In this document: piece by piece, positions 5,864 to 10,094 of the stretch
Layout: every line of letters starts with the position of its first letter
Position numbering within the stretch: the stretch's first letter is position 1
Assembly (NCBI GenBank): GCA_023451115.1
Contig: JAEXFV010000185.1
Span: forward strand, 1-10,094
DNA from: Bacillota bacterium
Lineage (GTDB): Bacteria; Bacillota; Clostridia; Christensenellales; CAG-138
DNA length: 10,094 nt
Reading direction: 5' to 3'
Notes under the pieces: model-generated
What the model was told of the DNA's origin: nothing
Databases searched by the model: none
What the model saw: only the letters and a program-made list of their open reading frames with translations
Made by a program: the position numbers and the translations under genes

Positions 5864-6940
5864 ATGCTCAATAAATTGGAAAGCATTAAACAACGGTATG
5901 AGGAGTTGGCGCAACGCTTGAGCGCGCCGGACGCCATGGCGGACCAGGCAGCCTGGCGGGCTATGGTGAAGGAGCACGCTTCGCTGGAGGAAATCGTGCA
6001 CGCTTACGATGCCTACCGGGAGGTGGAGGCTTCCCTGCAGGACTGTAAGGGGATGCTGGAGGATAAGCTGGACCCTGAAATGAAAGAAATGGTCCATATG
6101 GAACTGGAAGAGCTGACCCAAAAACAGGAGCAGCTTACGGAAGAACTCAAGATATTGCTGCTTCCCCGGGACCCCAATGACGACAAAGATGTAATCATCG
6201 AGGTGCGGGCAGGCACCGGCGGGGATGAGGCTGCGCTGTTTGGGGCGGATTTGCTGCGCATGTATTTGCGATATGCAGAACGCCATGGCTACAAGGTAGA
6301 GTATATCACCAACAACACCACCGATATGGGAGGTGTGAAGGAAGTGGTCATCTCTCTGGGTGGCAAACGGGGCGCTTATAGCCGCTTGAAATACGAAAGC
6401 GGCGTGCACCGGGTGCAGCGGGTGCCGGAAACCGAGAGCCAGGGCCGCATTCATACCAGCGCCGCCACAGTGGCAGTGCTGCCGGAAGCGGAGGATGTTG
6501 AAGTTGAGGTGAAGGACAGCGACCTGCGGATCGACATTTACCGGGCCTCCGGCGCAGGCGGCCAGCATGTAAACAAAACCTCGTCCGCGATCCGCATCAC
6601 CCACCTGCCCACGGGGATTGTGGTGCAGTGCCAGAATGAGCGCAGCCAGCTGCAAAACAAGGAAATGGCCATGCGCCTTTTGAAGAGTAAGCTTTTTGAA
6701 ATGGCCCAGAGCCAGCAGGATGAGGCCCTGGCTCAGGCCCGGCGTTCGCAGGTAGGCTCTGGCGACCGCAGCGAGCGCATCCGCACCTATAACTTCCCCC
6801 AGGGCAGGGTCACGGATCACCGCATTGGCCTTACGATCTATAAGCTGGAGCAGTTTATGGATGGGGATCTGGATGAAATGATCGACGCTTTGATCCTGGC
6901 AGATCGGGCAGCCCAGCTCTCTTCCGGAGAAGAAGCATGA
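5864..6940 (+). CDS. prfA: Peptide chain release factor 1 (RF1)
   Basis: A 358-residue class I release factor that reads UAA and UAG in the ribosomal A site and triggers release of the finished protein. The RF1 stop-codon recognition tripeptide PxT appears as PET (188-190), within HRVQRVPETESQGRIHTSA. The catalytic GGQ is at 232-234 in YRASGAGGQHVNKTSSA; Gln234 is the residue PrmC methylates. RF2 would carry SPF in place of PxT, so the RF1 call is secure. The N-terminal helical domain (1-100) is complete and length is standard. The ATG follows GGAGG (5855-5859) by four bases, a slightly tight spacing. Its last four bases overlap the start of sua5. Confidence 0.98.
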   Translation: MLNKLESIKQRYEELAQRLSAPDAMADQAAWRAMVKEHASLEEIVHAYDAYREVEASLQDCKGMLEDKLDPEMKEMVHMELEELTQKQEQLTEELKILLLPRDPNDDKDVIIEVRAGTGGDEAALFGADLLRMYLRYAERHGYKVEYITNNTTDMGGVKEVVISLGGKRGAYSRLKYESGVHRVQRVPETESQGRIHTSAATVAVLPEAEDVEVEVKDSDLRIDIYRASGAGGQHVNKTSSAIRITHLPTGIVVQCQNERSQLQNKEMAMRLLKSKLFEMAQSQQDEALAQARRSQVGSGDRSERIRTYNFPQGRVTDHRIGLTIYKLEQFMDGDLDEMIDALILADRAAQLSSGEEA

Positions 6941-7980
6941 AAACAGAAGTAATCGACGCCACCCGGCAACCGGAAGCGGGCACCCAGCTGGGAGGGCGCA
7001 TTGTCCGGGATGGGGGGCTGGTGGCATTCCCCACGGAAACCGTTTATGGCCTGGGGGCCAATGGATTGGACGGGGCGGCGGTGCAGCGGATTTTTGACGC
7101 CAAGGGCCGCCCCAACGATAACCCTTTGATTTTGCATGTGGCAAAAAAGAACGATGTGCGCCGTTTGTGGGATACGGTGCCGGCCAAGGCCCAGCGCCTG
7201 ATGGATGCTTTTTGGCCGGGGCCGCTGACGCTGGTGTACACCAAGAGCGATGCGGTGCCTATGGAGGTTACGGCGGGGCTGGATACCGTAGCGGTGCGTA
7301 TGCCGGACAATAAAACGGCGAGGGCGCTAATCCGGGCGGCGGATGTGCCCATTGCGGCTCCCAGCGCTAATGCTTCAGGCAGGCCCAGCCCTACTACTGC
7401 AGAACATGTGCTGGCAGATATGGAGGGAAAAATCCCCCTGGTGATTGACGGCGGCTCCTGCAAATATGGCTTGGAGTCCACCGTAGTCAGTGTAGGTGCA
7501 ACGCCTACTATCCTGCGGCCCGGGGTGGTGACCCAGGGCATGCTGGAGGCGGTGATTGGGCCGGTAAATTTGGCGCAGAGCATCCTTTCCCCCCTGCGGG
7601 AAGGGGAAGCGCCCAGCTCGCCAGGCATGAAATACCGGCACTATGCGCCGGACGCGCAAGTGACGGTGATTATGGGAGAAGATCCCCGCCAAATTGCGCA
7701 AAAAACCCTTTCCCTATATCAGGCCGCCGAGAAAACAGGCAAAAAATGCATCATTTTGGCGACCCAGCAAACCCGGCACTTTTATCGCGGGGAAGAGTAT
7801 GTTATAATAGGCGACAGGGATCGGCCGCTGACCCTTTGCGCCAGCTTGTTTTCTTACCTGCGCCAGGTGGAACATCAGGCGGATTTGATTTTAGCGGAGG
7901 GCATACCCGCCCAGGAAGAAGGCCTGGCTTTTATGAACCGGCTTTTACGCGCTGCCGGCTTTTCCTGTGTTACAGCATAG
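6937..7980 (+). CDS. ywlC: L-threonylcarbamoyladenylate synthase (Sua5 type)
   Basis: A 347-residue Sua5/TsaC enzyme that makes threonylcarbamoyl-AMP from threonine, bicarbonate and ATP, the first step of the t6A37 modification of ANN-decoding tRNAs. The YrdC-like catalytic domain (about 10-210) shows FPTETVYGLG (31-40), KGRPNDNPL (56-64), SANASGRPSPT (143-153) and STVV (181-184). The linker motif SPGMKYRHYAP (228-238) and a C-terminal Rossmann-like SUA5 domain (about 240-347) make it the long form, unlike the single-domain TsaC of E. coli. The ATG overlaps the prfA stop as ATGA, so translation is probably coupled; a GGAG-type site lies within the prfA end. The prfA-sua5 pairing is common in Firmicutes. 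Confidence 0.96.
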   Translation: MKTEVIDATRQPEAGTQLGGRIVRDGGLVAFPTETVYGLGANGLDGAAVQRIFDAKGRPNDNPLILHVAKKNDVRRLWDTVPAKAQRLMDAFWPGPLTLVYTKSDAVPMEVTAGLDTVAVRMPDNKTARALIRAADVPIAAPSANASGRPSPTTAEHVLADMEGKIPLVIDGGSCKYGLESTVVSVGATPTILRPGVVTQGMLEAVIGPVNLAQSILSPLREGEAPSSPGMKYRHYAPDAQVTVIMGEDPRQIAQKTLSLYQAAEKTGKKCIILATQQTRHFYRGEEYVIIGDRDRPLTLCASLFSYLRQVEHQADLILAEGIPAQEEGLAFMNRLLRAAGFSCVTA

Positions 7981-7983
7981 TAC

Positions 7984-7996
7984 GATAAGGCTTATC
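7984..7996 (+). promoter_or_regulatory. Palindrome next to a TATAAT box, possible operator upstream of ywlE
   Basis: GATAAG and CTTATC form a perfect inverted repeat around one central G, immediately before TATAAT (7999-8004). The site is about 140 bases before ywlE. The arrangement resembles a repressor site over a promoter, but I cannot name a regulator and the matching -35 region is poor. Confidence 0.3.
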
Positions 7997-8047
7997 ATTA
8001 TAATTCCCTGAACCCGCAAGGCTTTGGGGGCTTTATCAAAGAGCAAT

Positions 8048-8067
8048 GTCAAAGCTGATACTTTGAC
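8048..8067 (+). promoter_or_regulatory. 7-6-7 inverted repeat upstream of ywlE, operator-like
   Basis: GTCAAAG (8048-8054) and CTTTGAC (8061-8067) are perfect inverted copies around six bases. A related half-site, ATCAAAG, starts near 8035. No T-run follows, so termination is unlikely; a dimeric regulator site or an RNA hairpin in the leader are the options. Confidence 0.35.
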
Positions 8068-8136
8068 CACCAGATTGATAGACTATGGCCCAAACGGCTG
8101 TATGTTTTATAAAACAACGGAGGAGGAAATACCCCA

Positions 8137-8625
8137 ATGACCGTGCTATTCGTCTGCACTGGCAATAGCTGCCGCAGCCCCATGGCTGAGGCCATCATGG
8201 AAGATATGGTAGACGACCACCCACGATTGCGTGGCGAGGTGACGGTGGAAAGCGCCGGCACCATGGCCTGCGAGGGCGCTGAAATGACAGACCTGGCGGA
8301 GCAGGCCCTGGAGGATATGGGCATTCGCACCGGCCGTCACCGGGCGCAGCAGCTTACGCCGGAATTGGCGGAAGAAGCAGACCTGATTTTAACCATGGAA
8401 GCGCAGCATCTGGACGAGCTGGAAGCGATCTGCCCTGAGGCGCAGGAAAAGGCGCATACCCTCAAGGGTTATGCCGCCCATGTGGACGGCTTTCCAGGAG
8501 ACAATGAGTACGACATTGAGGATCCGTTCCGTCAACCGCTGGAAGTGTACCGGGAGGTAGCCCAGGAAATCCGCAGCGCCATAGTAAAAGTGCTGGAGCG
8601 GTTGGATACGGAACCCAATATATAA
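8137..8625 (+). CDS. ywlE: Low-molecular-weight phosphatase, YwlE-like (protein arginine or tyrosine phosphatase)
   Basis: A 162-residue LMW-PTP fold enzyme. The catalytic P-loop C(X)5R reads CTGNSCRSP with nucleophile Cys7 and Arg13, and the general acid is Asp129 in EDPF. In Firmicutes this locus next to sua5 and rpiB usually encodes YwlE, the protein-arginine phosphatase that opposes McsB in stress response and proteolysis. YwlE of B. subtilis has Thr at position 11 of the loop, a residue tied to arginine specificity; here it is Ser11, while eukaryotic tyrosine phosphatases have Ile. Substrate choice is thus open, although Ser keeps a hydroxyl. AGGAGG (8121-8126) sits ten bases before the ATG. 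No mcsB is visible in the window. Confidence 0.92.
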   Translation: MTVLFVCTGNSCRSPMAEAIMEDMVDDHPRLRGEVTVESAGTMACEGAEMTDLAEQALEDMGIRTGRHRAQQLTPELAEEADLILTMEAQHLDELEAICPEAQEKAHTLKGYAAHVDGFPGDNEYDIEDPFRQPLEVYREVAQEIRSAIVKVLERLDTEPNI

Positions 8626-8631
8626 AGAAAA

Positions 8632-8653
8632 ATTTTCCCCGGCTGGGGAAAAT
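8632..8653 (+). repeat. Perfect 9-bp hairpin between ywlE and rpiB
   Basis: ATTTTCCCC (8632-8640) pairs perfectly with GGGGAAAAT (8645-8653) around a GGCT loop. It starts seven bases after the ywlE stop and ends just before the rpiB ribosome binding site (GTGAGG, 8655-8660). With no U-tract on the + strand it is more likely an RNA-stability or translation-control element than a terminator. Confidence 0.6.
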
Positions 8654-8668
8654 AGTGAGGAAAATGAT

Positions 8669-9112
8669 ATGCACATTGCAATTGGTAGCGACCATGGCGG
8701 GTATGAGTACAGGCAAGCGTTGATACCCTTTTTGCAGGAATTGGGACACACGGTGGAAGATTACGGCTGTGTTTCCAAACAAAGTGTAGATTATTGCGAT
8801 TATGCCGTGTTGGTGGGCGAGGCGGTAGCACAGGGCAAAGCCGACCGGGGAATTTTGATTTGCGGCACCGGCATCGGCATGTCCATCATGGCCAACAAAG
8901 TGAAAGGCGTGCGTTGCGCTCTGTGCGGGGATACGGTTTCCGCTATGTTTACCAGGGCCCACAATGACACCAACGTACTGGCCATGGGCCAACGGATTAT
9001 CGGCGAAGAAGTGGCCAAGGAAATTGCCCGGGTTTGGCTATCCACCCCTTATGAAGGGGGCAGGCATCAGCGCCGTGTGGACAAAATCACCGCGTACGAA
9101 CAAAAACAATAA
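8669..9112 (+). CDS. rpiB: Ribose-5-phosphate isomerase B
   Basis: A 147-residue RpiB of the RpiB/LacA/LacB family, which interconverts ribulose-5-phosphate and ribose-5-phosphate in the non-oxidative pentose phosphate pathway. Diagnostic residues are present: SDHGGYEYR with Asp8 and His9, catalytic Cys65 in GILICGTGIGMSIMANK, His98 in HNDTNVLAMGQR, and YEGGRHQRRVD (128-138) with phosphate-binding arginines. Length matches the family. An allose-6-phosphate isomerase role cannot be excluded by sequence, but the neighbourhood favours ribose-5-phosphate. The product feeds PRPP, which the downstream Upp consumes. The ATG at 8669 follows a GTGAGG site. Confidence 0.96.
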   Translation: MHIAIGSDHGGYEYRQALIPFLQELGHTVEDYGCVSKQSVDYCDYAVLVGEAVAQGKADRGILICGTGIGMSIMANKVKGVRCALCGDTVSAMFTRAHNDTNVLAMGQRIIGEEVAKEIARVWLSTPYEGGRHQRRVDKITAYEQKQ

Positions 9113-9118
9113 GGTTTG

Positions 9119-9159
9119 GGGAACGGCCCGCAAAGCAGAGGGGGCGCGTTTCCTTTTTT
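9119..9159 (+). terminator. Terminator or attenuator between rpiB and upp
   Basis: GGGAACG (9119-9125) plus GCCC (9126-9129) pair with GGGC (9142-9145) and CGTTTCC (9147-9153), with one bulged G and one G-U pair, followed by six T (9154-9159). It would end the ywlE-rpiB transcript. Because it lies only 38 bases before upp and I see no good promoter after it, partial read-through or attenuation is possible. Confidence 0.7.
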
Positions 9160-9196
9160 CCATTTTTCAGAATCAACACATTCAGGAGGACCTACA

Positions 9197-9826
9197 ATGG
9201 GAAGAGTAATTGTGATCGACCATCCTTTGGTGCAGCATAAGATTTCGCTGCTGCGGGACAAACACACGGGCACCAAAGAATTCCGGGAGCTGGTAGAAGA
9301 GCTGGCTATGCTGATGGGATATGAAGTGACCCGCGACCTGGAATTGATGGACACACAGGTGGAAACCCCGGTGGCAACGGCGCAAACAAAAGTGCTGGCG
9401 GGTAAAAAGCTGGGCATTGTGCCCATACTAAGAGCAGGCTTGGGCATGGTGGACGGCATGATGAGCCTGATCCCCGCGGCAAAGGTGGGGCATATCGGTT
9501 TATATCGGGATCCGAAGACCTTGCAGCCGGTGGATTATTATTGTAAATTGCCTCCAGATGTGCAGGAACGGGATATTATCATTGTGGATCCTATGCTGGC
9601 TACCGGCGGCTCCGCAGTGGAGGGTATCAATATTGTGAAGAGGGCAGGCTGCAAAAAAGTGCGTCTGGTGAACCTGATCGCTGCGCCGGAGGGCATCAAG
9701 GCGGTGCAGGAAGCACATCCGGATGTGGATATATTCGTGGCGGCGGTAGACAGCCATTTGAACGACCATGGCTATATCGTCCCCGGTTTGGGAGATGCGG
9801 GCGACCGGTTATTTGGCACGAAATAA
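9197..9826 (+). CDS. upp: Uracil phosphoribosyltransferase
   Basis: A 209-residue UPRT that salvages uracil by joining it to PRPP to give UMP and pyrophosphate in the cytoplasm. It shows VPILRAGLGM (75-84), the PRPP-binding loop IIVDPMLATGGSA (128-140) and the uracil-binding end YIVPGLGDAGDR (193-204). The ATG at 9197 was chosen because AGGAGG (9184-9189) lies seven bases upstream and the product then has the family's standard length and start (MGRVIVIDHPLVQHK). An upstream in-frame ATG at 9116 would run through the terminator hairpin and is rejected. rpiB-upp adjacency is seen in other Firmicutes. Confidence 0.98.
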   Translation: MGRVIVIDHPLVQHKISLLRDKHTGTKEFRELVEELAMLMGYEVTRDLELMDTQVETPVATAQTKVLAGKKLGIVPILRAGLGMVDGMMSLIPAAKVGHIGLYRDPKTLQPVDYYCKLPPDVQERDIIIVDPMLATGGSAVEGINIVKRAGCKKVRLVNLIAAPEGIKAVQEAHPDVDIFVAAVDSHLNDHGYIVPGLGDAGDRLFGTK

Positions 9827-9827
9827 G

Positions 9828-9847
9828 CTTGCAGCTTTTCCTGCAGG
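9828..9847 (+). repeat. Hairpin just after upp
   Basis: CTTGCAG (9828-9834) pairs with CTGCAGG (9841-9847), including one G-U pair, around CTTTTC. It starts directly after the upp stop codon. No T-run follows, so it is at best a weak or factor-assisted terminator. Confidence 0.4.
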
Positions 9848-9870
9848 GAAGCGACATAAAAAATTCATGG

Positions 9871-9920
9871 AACGGCAAGGATATAATGGATGCTTATAAC
9901 GCTGAGATATTCTTGCCGTT
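9871..9920 (+). repeat. 9-bp inverted repeat flanking a TATAAT box, downstream of upp
   Basis: AACGGCAAG (9871-9879) and CTTGCCGTT (9912-9920) are perfect inverted copies 32 bases apart. TATAAT (9882-9887) lies between them, though with no convincing -35. The repeat could form a long-looped hairpin at the end of the upp transcript or mark paired operator half-sites. Confidence 0.5.
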
Positions 9921-9957
9921 AAAATTATATATTCCACCAACAGGCGGGTGAAAAGGG

Positions 9958-9986
9958 TTGTATTGGTAAAAAGTACCGAGTAAAAT
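9958..9986 (+). promoter_or_regulatory. Promoter for the gene at 10023
   Basis: TTGTAT (9958-9963) and TAAAAT (9981-9986) are separated by exactly 17 bases, a good sigma-A type match. Transcription would start near 9993, giving a leader of about 30 bases with a consensus ribosome binding site. Confidence 0.6.
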
Positions 9987-10022
9987 AGTGTTGTTAGCAA
10001 TTTAACAAAGGAGGTGGTTGTC

Positions 10023-10094
10023 ATGCGTTCGATCATCGATGAGATTGCCAGCGCGGAGGAACAGGCGGCTCAAATCAGGCAGCAAGCTGCCGTT
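10023..10094 (+). CDS. Start of a coiled-coil protein, probably V-type ATPase subunit G/H (partial)
   Basis: Only the first 24 codons are visible, beginning MRSIIDEIASAEEQAAQIRQ; the frame is open to the window edge. The ribosome binding site AAAGGAGGTG (10007-10016) is a full match to the 16S rRNA tail, and a good promoter precedes it, so this is a true start of a well-expressed unit. The Ala/Glu/Gln-rich amphipathic helix resembles the N-terminus of the peripheral-stalk subunit G/H of bacterial and archaeal V/A-type ATPases, often the first gene of that operon. With 24 residues the call is tentative; an F-type ATP synthase b-like subunit or another coiled-coil protein remains possible. Confidence 0.5.
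   Translation, partial: MRSIIDEIASAEEQAAQIRQQAAV

Noticed and set aside
5804..7144. 446-codon open frame on the minus strand
   Set aside because: It is antisense to prfA and the start of sua5; the Pro/His/Leu-rich product is typical of the shadow of a GC-biased gene.
7990..8004. PerR/Fur-like box (TTATCATTATAAT) upstream of ywlE
   Set aside because: Only about two thirds of the 15-base consensus fits and the match comes mostly from the -10 box itself.
9119..9150. PyrR-binding loop in the upp leader
   Set aside because: A GAGGGG stretch recalls the PyrR anti-antiterminator, but the conserved loop and flanking pairs are not there.
9116..9196. Longer N-terminus for Upp from the ATG-like start at 9116
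   Set aside because: The 27 extra codons run through the terminator hairpin, while the ATG at 9197 has AGGAGG and yields the standard 209 residues.

Overview
The window looks like a chromosomal housekeeping segment from a moderately GC-rich, endospore-lineage Firmicute (class Clostridia or a close relative). The evidence is the gene order (a probable yabQ end, a DivIC-type septum gene, then rpmE-yqhQ-prmC-prfA-sua5-ywlE-rpiB-upp), strong AGGAGG-type ribosome binding sites, a CapA-type lipoprotein, and what seems to be the first gene of a V-type ATPase operon at the right edge. All genes I accept lie on the + strand. I see no mobile element, CRISPR array, tRNA or rRNA.

Layout. Positions 1-112 hold the end of a small membrane protein, probably the sporulation protein YabQ. 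Positions 113-490 contain no convincing gene but have a TATAAT box and several stable hairpins, so this may be a structured leader or non-coding RNA. A DivIC/FtsB-like division protein (491-802) overlaps a Ppx/GppA phosphatase (792-1673). Next come a 30-codon open frame with a strong ribosome binding site (1759-1851) and a compound hairpin. Ribosomal protein L31 (2015-2212) has its own promoter, a leader hairpin and a textbook terminator. After a 226-base leader come the DUF1385 membrane protein YqhQ, the release-factor methyltransferase PrmC, a CapA-family lipoprotein, release factor 1 (PrfA) and the threonylcarbamoyl-AMP synthase Sua5/TsaC. A gap with two inverted repeats precedes a YwlE-like phosphatase, which is followed by ribose-5-phosphate isomerase B. 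A terminator-like hairpin separates that gene from uracil phosphoribosyltransferase. A new promoter then serves the truncated gene at 10023.

How the genes fit together. PrmC, PrfA, L31 and Sua5 all serve translation: PrmC modifies the GGQ glutamine of RF1, and Sua5 starts t6A formation on tRNAs. RpiB supplies ribose-5-phosphate, the precursor of the PRPP that Upp uses to make UMP. DivIC and the putative YabQ link the left edge to cell division and sporulation. CapA is the one gene that breaks an otherwise standard translation cluster.

Nothing here amounts to a clearly new system. The most interesting unexplained items are the structured 113-490 region, the 30-residue microprotein, the inverted repeats ahead of ywlE, and the serine in the YwlE active-site loop where known arginine phosphatases have threonine.
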